NCBI GenBank assembly: GCA_030524805.1
Contig: JAUNFY010000005.1
Coordinates: forward strand, 1 to 64,000
DNA: 64,000 nt
Direction: 5' to 3'
DNA from: Bacteroidales bacterium
Lineage (GTDB): Bacteria; Bacteroidota; Bacteroidia; Bacteroidales; Muribaculaceae
Part shown: positions 8,435 through 16,731 of the stretch, one piece after another
Layout of the letters: every line of letters begins with the position of its first letter
Position numbering within the stretch: position 1 is the first letter of the stretch
Made by a program: the position numbers and the translations under genes
Notes under the pieces: generated by a model
Seen by the model: only the letters and a program-made list of their open reading frames with translations
The model's database searches: none
Told to the model about the DNA's origin: nothing

Positions 8435-8465
8435 CAAAAATACTAAAATTCCCCGACATTCGCAA
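8435..8465 (-). promoter_or_regulatory. Promoter of the permease operon
   Basis: On the minus strand TTG (8463-8465), 20 bp and TATTTTTG (8435-8442) fit the Bacteroidetes consensus. The start of transcription would be near 8430, only about 13 nt before the ATG at 8417. This excludes the longer start at 8465. Confidence 0.75.
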
Positions 8466-8627
8466 CCTCCCCCGTCCGCGGCAATCAGTAATTTGCTATA
8501 AAAATGCCATTCCCGGCATTCCGGGATGTGCAGCCTCGGCTGTTGTCTGGCCCCCCCGGAGATCGTGCCGGTACCGTGGGCCGATGCCGGTAGTATATGT
8601 GATACACCCCCGATCCCATATCGCCGT

Positions 8628-8695
8628 AATAATGTTGAATGTCGAATGTCGAATGTTGAATTAGAGCAATGTGGGATGTCGAATGTTGAAAAGGG
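8628..8695. repeat. Short direct repeats of the GTTGAATGTCGAATGT type
   Basis: Units TTGAATGTC, GAATGTCGAATGTTGAA and GATGTCGAATGTTGAA are repeated head to tail. The first 20 bases (AATAATGTTGAATGTCGAAT, 8628-8647) recur exactly at 58424-58443, so this is a dispersed element of the genome. Confidence 0.8.
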
Positions 8696-8719
8696 AATGT
8701 AAGGTGATTGTAGGGGTGG

Positions 8720-8815
8720 ATAAGGCCGGAGGCCTTATATTTTGTTAACCGGGGGTGCAAGCACCCCCGGTATCCCGGCACGACAGTGTGCAACCCCGCC
8801 GGGGTTGCACACTGT
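8720..8815. repeat. Cluster of three perfect hairpins (REP-like)
   Basis: Three inverted repeats stand in a row: 8720-8738 (8 bp stem, 3 nt loop), 8749-8770 (10 bp stem, 2 nt loop) and 8783-8815 (16 bp stem, 1 nt centre). No protein is encoded here and no U tract follows. The arrangement recalls repetitive extragenic palindromes. The rest of the 508 bp gap (8418-8925) shows nothing else beyond the short repeat at 8628. Confidence 0.75.
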
Positions 8816-8840
8816 GTAATTCATTGTTGAGGGATGAGAA

Positions 8841-8878
8841 GAAGCGGGGCGGCTTCCAGGTGGAAACCGCCCCGCTTC
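8841..8878 (-). terminator. Terminator of the Spy-like gene
   Basis: A perfect 12 bp GC-rich stem (8841-8852 with 8867-8878) is followed on the minus strand by TTCTC. It lies 48 bp after the stop codon at 8926. Confidence 0.65.
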
Positions 8879-8925
8879 GGGCGACGGGCCTCGGTGCCCA
8901 TCGGTGGTGAGTACCGCGTCGTGGA

Positions 8926-9483
8926 TCACTTGCGGACTCTCTTGTTTTTATCCATTGTAGCTTTATTTGCCTGATATTGCTTGTACTGCTCGGGAGTGAG
9001 GATTTTCTCCACTTCCTTGTCGTAGGCCTCGGCTCTCGCTTTCCTTTCGGCGCGGCGAGCCTCATTGTTTGCCTGCACCTCCTTCTGTTTGTTGGCGCGG
9101 GCTTCCTTATGGGCAGCCTGGCGCTGCTGACGCAGGGCGGTGAATTGCTGCTGCTGTTGCTCGGTGAGGGTGATGCCGTTGAAGAGCGGATTGTCGCGAC
9201 GCTCCCTCATCTCGCCTTTGGCACCATGACGGCGGTTGCCTTTCTTCACGTTCTTGGCGTGGCGTTTGTTGATTTTCTTGAAATCTTTGCTCACGTTCTT
9301 GCAGTCATTTGCGTTGGCACATGAGGCGGCTTCGCCGGTGCACTGCTGATTGGCGCATTCGGTCTTCTGCTGAGTGCATACGGTTTTCTGCTGTGCGGTC
9401 TCGGTCTTGGTCTGCTGTGCGTTGATTGCTGCGGGGGCTGCGACTGCTGCCGCGAGCATGATGCTCATGATTATCTTTTTCAT
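8926..9483 (-). CDS. Spy/CpxP-like periplasmic protein
   Basis: A 185-residue exported protein. The signal peptide (MKKIIMSIMLAAAVAAPAAINAQ) is followed by a Gln/Thr/Cys-rich stretch with six cysteines (residues about 35-62), a very basic segment (KKINKRHAKNVKKGNRRHG), and a helical region with the LTxxQ-type motifs GITLTEQQQQQF and KILTPEQYKQYQ. The two LTxxQ motifs and high charge are typical of Spy/CpxP-like periplasmic chaperones or stress sensors. The cysteine-rich linker is unusual for Spy and could form disulfides or bind metal. It has its own terminator. An inverted repeat (AATGTGAA/TTCACATT) lies about 60 bp upstream. Confidence 0.75.
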   Translation of the reverse strand: MKKIIMSIMLAAAVAAPAAINAQQTKTETAQQKTVCTQQKTECANQQCTGEAASCANANDCKNVSKDFKKINKRHAKNVKKGNRRHGAKGEMRERRDNPLFNGITLTEQQQQQFTALRQQRQAAHKEARANKQKEVQANNEARRAERKARAEAYDKEVEKILTPEQYKQYQANKATMDKNKRVRK

Positions 9484-9652
9484 TTTGTTTCTTCTTTAAT
9501 TATTGTTTTTATCTGTTTTTATTCGTATGTTGATTGTAATGTGAATGCTTTTTCCGACGTTCACATTACTATGACCATCTCGCGCCTGGTTAGTTTAACC
9601 GCCGCTGCCGATTTTCAATTTTTTTAACAACCGGCCTGAAAAGAGGTAAAAA

Positions 9653-9687
9653 AAAGATTGGCAGGCCGGCGGGGCTTGCCAATCTTT
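9653..9687 (-). terminator. Terminator of the AspT-type transporter gene
   Basis: A 15 bp stem (9653-9667 with 9673-9687, one G-U pair) is followed on the minus strand by a run of T. It lies 30 bp after the stop at 9717. Confidence 0.88.
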
Positions 9688-9716
9688 CTTTTACGGGAGG
9701 GGAGGTGTGCGTGGCG

Positions 9717-11408
9717 TCAGGCGAAGAAGAGGATGAGGAGCTGCGCCACTATCACACGCATGAACATCGTGAGAGGATACACCGTGGAATATGCCACCGA
9801 CGGCGCGTCGTTGTTTGCCACCTTGTTGGCGTAGGCGAGTGCCGGGGGGTCGGTGTAGCCGCCGCTCATCATGCCGATGATGCTCAGATAGTTCATCTTG
9901 AATTTCCAACGGGCTATAATTCCCATCGCAAGCAGCGGAATCACCGTGATGATGAGGCCGTAGCTTACCCAGAGCGCGCCGCGGATGTTGAAAACCGTTG
10001 CGGCGAAATCCTTGCCGGCCGCGATGCCCACCGAGGCGAGGAAGAGGCAGATGCCTATCTCGCGCAGCAGCATGTTGGCCGAGGAGTTGGTGTAGGTGAC
10101 GAGATGGAACTTGGTGCCGTAGGCGCTGATGAGGATAGCCACCACGAGCGGACCGCCGGCCAGACCGAGCTTCATGGGCACCGACATGCCGGGCAGATAG
10201 AAGGGTATACAGCCTACGATGATGCCGAGGAAGATGCCGATAAACATGGTGAAGAGATTCGGCTCGTTGAGGCGCTTCATGGAGTTGCCGAGGCGGTGTG
10301 CGAGGCGTTCGATGTCTTCGGGTTTGCCCACTACGGTGAGCCTGTCGCCCATCTGTAGGCGGAGGTTGGCGGTGGCGAGCAGGTCGACTCCGGCGCGGGT
10401 GACGCGCGTCACGTTGAGCTTATAGCCCATGCGCAAGCGGAGGCTGCCGAGCTTCACTCCGTTGTAGTCGGTCTTGGTGACGAGGATCTTGCGCGACACT
10501 ACCGGTCCCTGCACCATCTCCCACTTCTTCTCCACCTTCGGGCCGATGAAGCGGTTGAAAGTCTCCTCATCCTGAATGGAGCAAACGATCAGGGCATAGT
10601 CGCCGAGCTCAAGTTTGTCTTCCGACTTCGGAATGATGATGGTGCTGTCGGGTTTCTCAATTCTGGAGATCACGAAGTTGGCGCTGATGATGGTGTGAAT
10701 CTTCGCGATGTCGAGTCCGGCCATCAATTCGTTGGTCACTTTGTAGGTCACCATGTGTGGCGCGAGCTGCGAGTCGTTCTTGTCGTTTTCCACCTCATCG
10801 ATTTCCTTCTTGAGGTCGATGCGGAAGATGAGTTTGATTGCAATCAGCGAGAGGATGATGCCCACCACGCCGAGAGGATATGCTGCGGCATAGCCCATCG
10901 ACATGTCCTGCGACACGCTTCCGGCGCTCTGGCTTATCTGGAGTGCTGTCTGCTGTGCCGCGCCGAGACCGGGGGTATTGGTGACGGCACCACTCATGAT
11001 GCCTACCATCTCGGGCAGCGACGTCAAGCCGTCGTTGCCGCCCTGGCTATAGAAGATGATGAGGGCGATGATGGCGTTGAGCAGCACGCCCACCACTGCG
11101 AGTACGTTCATCTTCACGCCCCCTTCCTTGAACGAGGAGAAGAAGCCGGGACCCACCTGCATGCCGATGGAGAAGATGAAGAGTATCAGACCGAAGTCGC
11201 GGAGAAAATGCAGTATGTCGGGCTGCACGATATAGCCGAAATGGCCGAGCAGGATGCCCACGAAAAGCACGAGGGTGACCCCGAGCGAGACGCCGAGCAC
11301 CTTCAGCTTGCCAAGCCAGATACCCACGAAAATAATAAAACTGTAAAGCATTACCGCTGAGGCGAAACTCTGGTTGCCAGGCGATAACAGATCAATTAAC
11401 CAATCCAC
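9717..11408 (-). CDS. AspT/YidE-family membrane exchanger with two TrkA-C domains
   Basis: A 563-residue inner-membrane protein of the aspartate:alanine exchanger family. The N-terminal half has about five membrane segments with GLILFIFSIGMQVGPGFFSSF and MSGAVTNTPGLGAAQQTAL. Two RCK-C (TrkA-C) domains follow at about residues 210-380, around GDYALIVCSIQDEETFNRF and GDRLTVVGKPEDIERLAHRLG. The C-terminal half has further membrane segments ending near GGYTDPPALAYANKV. The internally duplicated layout and length are typical. The substrate is not predictable: family members handle amino acids or dicarboxylates. It is a single-gene unit with a strong terminator. Confidence 0.9.
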   Translation of the reverse strand: MDWLIDLLSPGNQSFASAVMLYSFIIFVGIWLGKLKVLGVSLGVTLVLFVGILLGHFGYIVQPDILHFLRDFGLILFIFSIGMQVGPGFFSSFKEGGVKMNVLAVVGVLLNAIIALIIFYSQGGNDGLTSLPEMVGIMSGAVTNTPGLGAAQQTALQISQSAGSVSQDMSMGYAAAYPLGVVGIILSLIAIKLIFRIDLKKEIDEVENDKNDSQLAPHMVTYKVTNELMAGLDIAKIHTIISANFVISRIEKPDSTIIIPKSEDKLELGDYALIVCSIQDEETFNRFIGPKVEKKWEMVQGPVVSRKILVTKTDYNGVKLGSLRLRMGYKLNVTRVTRAGVDLLATANLRLQMGDRLTVVGKPEDIERLAHRLGNSMKRLNEPNLFTMFIGIFLGIIVGCIPFYLPGMSVPMKLGLAGGPLVVAILISAYGTKFHLVTYTNSSANMLLREIGICLFLASVGIAAGKDFAATVFNIRGALWVSYGLIITVIPLLAMGIIARWKFKMNYLSIIGMMSGGYTDPPALAYANKVANNDAPSVAYSTVYPLTMFMRVIVAQLLILFFA

Positions 11409-11414
11409 TTATTC

Positions 11415-11561
11415 GAAGTTGTATAAACTTATTAGGAAATATAAAAAACATGAAGTGTGAAACCAAAGACTCTTTTCATCAATCGTCCGCCATCTTTCCG
11501 GAGCAATTGTGTTGAGGAAAACGGACGGAATCTTGACGAAAAAACAAGTTTAAACAACTTC
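11415..11561. repeat. Separated 16 bp inverted repeat upstream of the AspT-type gene
   Basis: 11415-11430 (GAAGTTGTATAAACTT) is the reverse complement of 11546-11561 with one mismatch. The arms are 115 bp apart and span the region that should hold the transporter promoter, so they could be operator halves. Confidence 0.6.
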
Positions 11562-11582
11562 ATAGGTTTATTTTGTCAATAG

Positions 11583-11622
11583 TTTTTCCGGAGCGGCTCC
11601 TCATGAAACCGCTCCGGAAAAA
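11583..11622. repeat. Perfect 14 bp hairpin after the carboxyltransferase gene
   Basis: 11583-11596 pairs fully with 11609-11622 around a 12 nt loop. T bases stand at the 5' foot and A bases at the 3' foot on both strands, the reverse of a classical intrinsic terminator, so it is listed as a hairpin. It may still end transcription of the gene that stops at 11641 or protect its 3' end. Confidence 0.7.
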
Positions 11623-11640
11623 AGTAGAATGTAGGTGAGA

Positions 11641-13533
11641 TCACTCGAATTCGATCAGATCCTGGTTGGTGCCGACCACGTCGCCTTCCTTGACGAGAAC
11701 CTGCTTCACTACGCCTTCGATTTCCGACTCAAGGTCGTTTTCCATCTTCATTGCCTCGTAGACCACGAGTTTCTGTCCGGCTTTCACCTTGTCGCCGGGC
11801 TTGACATCGATTTCCACGATGGTGCCGCCCATGGGCGCCTTCAGTGTGGGTCCTGTCACGGCAGCGTGTGCAGTCTCGGCTGCAGCAGCTGCGGGAGCCT
11901 CGGCTTTCTCGGGAGCCTTTGCTGCGTTTGAAGCCTCGTATTCAGCCTTGCGTTTGTTTTTCAGGAATCCTGTTGCCACGGCAGGGAGGAGTTCGAGCAG
12001 GAGGTATTCCTCATCGTTCTGAGCGAGTTTCACGCCGCCGAATTCCTCGAGCACGGGATTTTCGGGTTTCTGGAATTTGCTTACGTCGTAGGGGCGTTCT
12101 GTCGGGTCGCCTGTGATCTGCGCGCGGAAAGCGGGATCGACGGGTACGGGAGTTGTGCCGTATTCACCCTTGACGAGGCCGACAAACTGGTTGTTCTTGT
12201 TGGTGTAGTCGGCAGCGCCTTTGCGGCGGTCGAGCGCGAGGGCCACGGCCTGCGAGCCTACGATCTGGCTTGTCGGAGTGACGAGGGGCACGAGGCCTGC
12301 GTCGCGGCGCACCTTCGGGATGAGGGCCATTGCCTCGTCGAGCACGTCTTCAGCCTTGAGGGCGCGGAGGTTGGCCACCATGTTGGAGTACATGCCGCCG
12401 GGCACCTCGGCGTTCTTGACGAGTTCGTTTGGTTTGGGGAAGCCGAAGTAAGCCTCGATCTTGTGGCAGGCGTCGAGGAGGTCGTCTTCGCGGTTTTCGG
12501 TAGCAGCCTTGATGGCGCGGTCGAATTCGGCGTCGATCTCAGCCGGCATCGCTGCGTAGGCTTCGTCGAAATCCTTCGGCCATTTGTCTTTGTTGAGGTC
12601 GAATGCAGCGAGGCTCTTGCGTGCCTCCACGAGTCCGCTGCGGATCTTGGCCACGGCTTCCATGTTGGCTTCGAGTTCGATGCCCATCTTCTGGCAGAAG
12701 ATCCACACGAGCTCGATGGCCGGAGCAGCCGAACCGCCGCCAAACCACCATATATTGGTGTCTACGATGTCCACTCCCTTGATGATGGCTGTCAGCACTG
12801 AAGCCAGACCATAGCCGGGGGTGCAGTGGGTATGGAAGTCGACGGGCACCGAGAGGGCCTGCTTGAGCTTGGGCATGAGGGCGAAGATGCGGCTGGGGTT
12901 AACGAGGCCGGCCATATCCTTGAGAGTGATCATCTTGGCGCCTGCGCGTTCCATCTCTTTTGCTTTCTCCACGAAATATTCGTCGGTGAAGATGAGTTCG
13001 GGCGCTTCAGGCTCCTCGTTGCCGCCGCCGAAGAGGCGTGAGAAGAAACCTTTCTTCTTGGGCTCCTTCGGTTCTTCCTTGGGGTCAACTGTGTAGCAGA
13101 CGGCTGCGTCGGCGATGCCGCCGAGCTCGTTGATCATCTTGATGGAGTCCTTGATGTTGTTGATGTCGTTGAGCGCGTCGAAGATACGCATCACGTTGAG
13201 GCCATTCTTGATAGCCTCCTTGTAGAAGCCTTCAAGCACGCTGTTGGGGTAAGGCACATAGCCGAAGAGGTTGCGGCCGCGCGAAAGGGCGCTGAGCAGC
13301 GAGATGCCCTTCATGTAGCGAGAGCATTCGCGGAGTCGGTCCCAGGGGCTTTCGTTGAGGTAGCGCATCACTGAATCGGGCACCGCGCCGCCCCAGACTT
13401 CCATGATGTAGAAGCCGGCCTCCTGATAGAGAGGGAGAAGTTTGTCGATGTTTTCCTGTTTCAGACGCGTGGCGAACAGCGACTGCTGTCCGTCGCGGAG
13501 AGTAAGGTCTCTTACCTTAAGTGTCTTTGCCAT
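11641..13533 (-). CDS. Biotin-dependent carboxyltransferase (OadA / pyruvate carboxylase subunit B type)
   Basis: A 630-residue protein. The N-terminal TIM barrel has the metal and substrate motif LTLRDGQQSLFATR (residues about 10-24), IMEVWGGAVPD, and VDFHTHCTPGYGLAS with the ligand histidines. A conserved C-terminal carboxyltransferase region follows. The last 70 residues are a biotinyl domain with biotin-lysine motif YEAMKMEND, preceded by an Ala/Glu/Pro-rich swivel linker (KAPEKAEAPAAAAAET). A lysine- and glutamate-rich insertion (about residues 155-185) sits inside the barrel. No OadB or OadG genes, and no biotin carboxylase, are adjacent, so whether it serves a Na+-pumping decarboxylase, a transcarboxylase or pyruvate carboxylase is open. 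Confidence 0.88.
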   Translation of the reverse strand: MAKTLKVRDLTLRDGQQSLFATRLKQENIDKLLPLYQEAGFYIMEVWGGAVPDSVMRYLNESPWDRLRECSRYMKGISLLSALSRGRNLFGYVPYPNSVLEGFYKEAIKNGLNVMRIFDALNDINNIKDSIKMINELGGIADAAVCYTVDPKEEPKEPKKKGFFSRLFGGGNEEPEAPELIFTDEYFVEKAKEMERAGAKMITLKDMAGLVNPSRIFALMPKLKQALSVPVDFHTHCTPGYGLASVLTAIIKGVDIVDTNIWWFGGGSAAPAIELVWIFCQKMGIELEANMEAVAKIRSGLVEARKSLAAFDLNKDKWPKDFDEAYAAMPAEIDAEFDRAIKAATENREDDLLDACHKIEAYFGFPKPNELVKNAEVPGGMYSNMVANLRALKAEDVLDEAMALIPKVRRDAGLVPLVTPTSQIVGSQAVALALDRRKGAADYTNKNNQFVGLVKGEYGTTPVPVDPAFRAQITGDPTERPYDVSKFQKPENPVLEEFGGVKLAQNDEEYLLLELLPAVATGFLKNKRKAEYEASNAAKAPEKAEAPAAAAAETAHAAVTGPTLKAPMGGTIVEIDVKPGDKVKAGQKLVVYEAMKMENDLESEIEGVVKQVLVKEGDVVGTNQDLIEFE

Positions 13534-13567
13534 AGATTGTATGATTTAAGAGATTGTTTTTTTCGGG

Positions 13568-16030
13568 TTATTCAAAAATGCCTTCCACCGATTCGGCCTG
13601 CACCTCCTCGCCGCCACCGGTCCAGATTTCGCCGGCGCAAGCCTCGAAATCGGCGGGGAATTCAAATTTCGCATCCTGGCTGTAGGGGAGCTTCGGGTCG
13701 GCATACACCTTCTGCATGTAGAGGCCATAGATGGGAAGTGCTGCGCGCGCACCCTGACCGAGGGCCATGGTGTTGAAGTGGATGTAGCGTTCGTCGCCGC
13801 CTACCCATACTCCGGTGACGAGGTCGGGTGTGAAGCCCATAAACCAGCTGTCGGAGTTGGAGTTGGTCGTACCGGTCTTGCCGCCCATCTGCGCCGAGAT
13901 GCCGTAGCGGCTGCGGAGGCTTGCGCCGGTGCCGCTTTCGACTACGCTCATCAGCATCGAGAGAATCTTATAGTAGGAGTTCTCGTTGGTCACCTCCGTG
14001 CGGTGGGGGGTGGCGTTGTAGATCACGTTGCCCTGGTTGTCTTCGATGCGGGTCACGAGCACCGGGTCGACGCGGATGCCGTTGTTGGCGAAAGTGGTGT
14101 ATGCGCCCACCATGTCGCGCACCGGCACGTCGACCGTGCCGAGACAGAGCGGCATGTAGGCCTCGATGTGGCCCGTAAGGCCGAATACGCGCATCTTGTT
14201 GGCGAGATTGATAGGTTTGAGCTCGTTGACAAGGCGTGCGGAAATCCAGTTGTTGGAGTTGGTGAGCGCCCAGTGCAGTGTCACCATCTCGCCCACGTGT
14301 CCGCCGCCGCTGTTGCGCGGGCTCCAGCCGTTGAATGAAGGCTGTGTGTTGAGGAAGTGGGAGCACGGGGTGAAGTCCTGCTCCATGGCCAATGTGTAGA
14401 GGAAGGGCTTGGCCGTAGAACCGATCTGGCGCTTGCCGCGGCTCACCATGTCGTATTGGAACCAGCGGAAATCCGGACCGCCTACGTAGGCTTTGACATT
14501 GCCCGTGTGCGGGTCCATGCTCATCACTCCGGTGCGGAGGATGGTCTTCATGTAGAGCAGGGAGTCGCGCGGGGTCATGGTGACTGTCTTGCTGCCGGGC
14601 ACAGTCTTGCCCGACTCATCCTTGACGTAGGCGAAAACCTCCATCTCGACGGGCTGGTCGAAAGCCCGGGTGATTTCATCTTCGGAGAAACCGGCCAGTT
14701 TCATGGTGCGGTGGCGTTCCGACTGGCGTATGGCATTGCGGATGAGCTGTTCCACTCCTTTTGTCGACAGCTCCTCGGTGTTGGTGGTGTAGGGTCCGTT
14801 GCGCAGCCCCTTCTTTTCCTGGAAGAAGGCGGGCTGGAGGGTCTCGCCGAGATGCTTGCGCACCGCTTCCTCGGCATATTCCTGCATGCGGAGGTCGATC
14901 GTGGAGTAGATCTTCAAGCCATCGGTGTAGAGATTATAGTGCGAGCCGTCGGGCTTCGGATTTTTCTCGATCCATCCGTAGAGCGGATTTTCCTCCCACT
15001 GTGTGGAGTCGGTGTTGTAGGCGCCCATAGCCAGATCGTAGGCCATCTTGCTGCTGTAGCTCGAGCGGTCGGGGCGTTCCGGCTTTTTCGCGGTCATGAG
15101 CCGGCGAATCTCCTCGCGCAGATAGGGGGCGGTGCCCACCTTGTGGTCTACCTTATGATAGTCGAGTCCGAGGGGTAGCTGCTTGAGCGAGTCGCATTCC
15201 TCCCTTGTGATGTAGCCCCCCTTGAGCATCTGCTCGAGCACCACGTTGCGGCGCTGCAGCGTGCGCTCGGCGTGGCGCAGAGGGTTGAAATAGCTCGGAT
15301 TCTTGAGCATGCCGATGAGCATTGCCGCTTCCTCACATTTGAGGTCGCCCGGTTCTTTGCCGAAATATACGTTGGCTGCCGTCTTGATGCCCACTGCATT
15401 GTTGAGGAAGTCGAAGCGGTTGAGATACATGTTGAGGATCTCGTCTTTGGTGTAGAACCGTTCGAGCTTGAGCGCGATCATCCATTCGATAGGTTTCTGG
15501 AGCGCGCGCTTGAAAATGTTGCTTGTAGGCTGGGAATAGAGCTGTTTGGCGAGCTGCTGTGTGATGGTGGATGCGCCGCCGCTCGAGCGGTCGCCCATCA
15601 TGATTGTCTTCACCATGGTGCGGGCCACGGCCATGAAGTCGATGCCGGAGTGCGACTCGAAGCGGACGTCTTCGGTGGCGATGAGGGCGTCGATGACGTA
15701 GGGCGACAGGGCGTCGTAGTCGGTATAAACGCGGTTGCCTGCCCCGAAGAAGTATCGTCCCAGCTCGGTGGTGCCGTCGGATGCGTACACCACGCTTGCG
15801 AGCTTGTCGTGGGGATCTTCGAGCTCCTCGATGGGAGGCATGTATCCGATCACTCCATTATAGATGAGGAGCAGGAAAACGGCGATTATCGCGCCGATGG
15901 CGATGAATCCCATCCATAAGCTCTTGATTATGGCATGGTTGCGCAAGCTTTTCGACACGTTGGGGGCCGCCTGGCCGTCGGTCGGGGAAACTTCCGGAGT
16001 ATTTTTGTCGTTTTTTTTGAAAATGCTCAT
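13568..16030 (-). CDS. mrcA: Class A penicillin-binding protein (PBP1A type)
   Basis: A bifunctional 820-residue peptidoglycan synthase anchored by one N-terminal membrane helix (about residues 30-58). The GT51 glycosyltransferase has the catalytic block IATEDVRFESHSGIDFMAVARTM, GGASTITQQLAKQL and MYLNRFDF. The transpeptidase has the SxxK active site GSTAKPFLY, the SxN motif in TNSNNWISARL, and KTGTT near the C terminus followed by SWFMGFTPDLVTGVWVGGD. The length is normal. The gene lies 34 bp upstream of the carboxyltransferase gene on the same strand and may share its transcript. A divergent Fur-family gene starts 208 bp away. Confidence 0.95.
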   Translation of the reverse strand: MSIFKKNDKNTPEVSPTDGQAAPNVSKSLRNHAIIKSLWMGFIAIGAIIAVFLLLIYNGVIGYMPPIEELEDPHDKLASVVYASDGTTELGRYFFGAGNRVYTDYDALSPYVIDALIATEDVRFESHSGIDFMAVARTMVKTIMMGDRSSGGASTITQQLAKQLYSQPTSNIFKRALQKPIEWMIALKLERFYTKDEILNMYLNRFDFLNNAVGIKTAANVYFGKEPGDLKCEEAAMLIGMLKNPSYFNPLRHAERTLQRRNVVLEQMLKGGYITREECDSLKQLPLGLDYHKVDHKVGTAPYLREEIRRLMTAKKPERPDRSSYSSKMAYDLAMGAYNTDSTQWEENPLYGWIEKNPKPDGSHYNLYTDGLKIYSTIDLRMQEYAEEAVRKHLGETLQPAFFQEKKGLRNGPYTTNTEELSTKGVEQLIRNAIRQSERHRTMKLAGFSEDEITRAFDQPVEMEVFAYVKDESGKTVPGSKTVTMTPRDSLLYMKTILRTGVMSMDPHTGNVKAYVGGPDFRWFQYDMVSRGKRQIGSTAKPFLYTLAMEQDFTPCSHFLNTQPSFNGWSPRNSGGGHVGEMVTLHWALTNSNNWISARLVNELKPINLANKMRVFGLTGHIEAYMPLCLGTVDVPVRDMVGAYTTFANNGIRVDPVLVTRIEDNQGNVIYNATPHRTEVTNENSYYKILSMLMSVVESGTGASLRSRYGISAQMGGKTGTTNSNSDSWFMGFTPDLVTGVWVGGDERYIHFNTMALGQGARAALPIYGLYMQKVYADPKLPYSQDAKFEFPADFEACAGEIWTGGGEEVQAESVEGIFE

Positions 16031-16079
16031 AAGTGTCTGATTTCACGAGTTAAACTGAGAATCATCTGCATTTAATTGG

Positions 16080-16087
16080 CAAAGTTA
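16080..16087 (-). promoter_or_regulatory. Candidate -7 box of the PBP gene
   Basis: TAACTTTG on the minus strand fits TAnnTTTG and would start transcription about 45 nt before the ATG at 16030. No clear TTTG is present 19-20 bp upstream. Confidence 0.5.
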
Positions 16088-16203
16088 CTAAAAATAATCG
16101 AGAAAACATAAAGAAGTGCTCTAAACTTTTCAGTAAAATTTCCGCGCGCCGGTAAAAAACAGGGGGGAAGAAAAAGAGGGGGAACTTCAATTTTGAAATT
16201 TAT

Positions 16204-16234
16204 TTGCGGCATTGGGAAAATTTAATTAAATTTG
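16204..16234 (+). promoter_or_regulatory. Promoter of the Fur-family gene
   Basis: TTG (16204-16206), a 20 bp spacer and TAAATTTG (16227-16234) are only 4 nt before the ATG at 16239. The predicted start of transcription falls on or next to the start codon, so the mRNA may be leaderless. Confidence 0.7.
16218..16233. promoter_or_regulatory. 16 bp perfect palindrome over the -7 box (candidate operator)
   Basis: AAATTTAATTAAATTT is a perfect palindrome that covers most of the -7 box of the Fur-family gene. AT-rich palindromes of this kind resemble PerR/Fur boxes, so autoregulation is plausible. Confidence 0.55.
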
Positions 16235-16238
16235 CGCT

Positions 16239-16685
16239 ATGAGTAATAATCACGACATTGAAAACATAGAGAATGCTCTCGTGGCATTCATCAGTGAACG
16301 CGGACTGCGCAAAACCCCAGAGCGCTTCGCCATACTGCACAAGGCTCTCGAGATGAACTCCCATTTTGAGGTGGACGCCCTTCATGCCGCTATCGAAAAC
16401 GATGGATACCACGTGAGCCGGGCTACGGTGTACAACACCGTCGAACTGCTCGAGGAGGCGGGAATATTGCGCAAGCTCTCGTTCGGCCACAACAGTTCGG
16501 TCTATGAGGTGAACCGCGACAACCATATCCACCTGATATGCAAGAAATGCGGGAAAATATCGGAAGTGGAGAATCCGGGCATCGTAGCCAACCTGATGAG
16601 GCTGAAGCCGGAAGCGTTCACACCCGAAAGTTTCGATGTCAAGATATATGGTATCTGCTCGGAATGCAGCGACTCTAATGAATGA
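16239..16685 (+). CDS. Fur-family metal- or peroxide-responsive repressor
   Basis: A 148-residue dimeric DNA-binding regulator. The N-terminal winged helix has GLRKTPERFAILHKAL and the recognition segment HVSRATVYNTVELLEEAGIL. The C-terminal dimerisation domain has HLICKKCGK and a second cysteine pair in ICSECSD, a structural zinc site of the CxxC...CxxC type. Histidines in the DNHIH block are candidate regulatory metal ligands. Whether it acts as Fur, PerR or Zur cannot be decided by eye. It is divergent from the PBP gene and followed 46 bp later by the DUF1015 gene. A palindrome over its own promoter suggests autoregulation. Confidence 0.9.
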   Translation: MSNNHDIENIENALVAFISERGLRKTPERFAILHKALEMNSHFEVDALHAAIENDGYHVSRATVYNTVELLEEAGILRKLSFGHNSSVYEVNRDNHIHLICKKCGKISEVENPGIVANLMRLKPEAFTPESFDVKIYGICSECSDSNE

Positions 16686-16731
16686 CTCACCACTAAAGAA
16701 ATTTTTTCGAAACCCTAATAATTGAAATACC

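Noticed and set aside
11583..11622. Classical intrinsic terminator after the carboxyltransferase gene
   Set aside because: The stem is perfect, but T bases stand 5' and A bases 3' on both strands, so there is no U tract after the hairpin; it is kept only as an inverted repeat.
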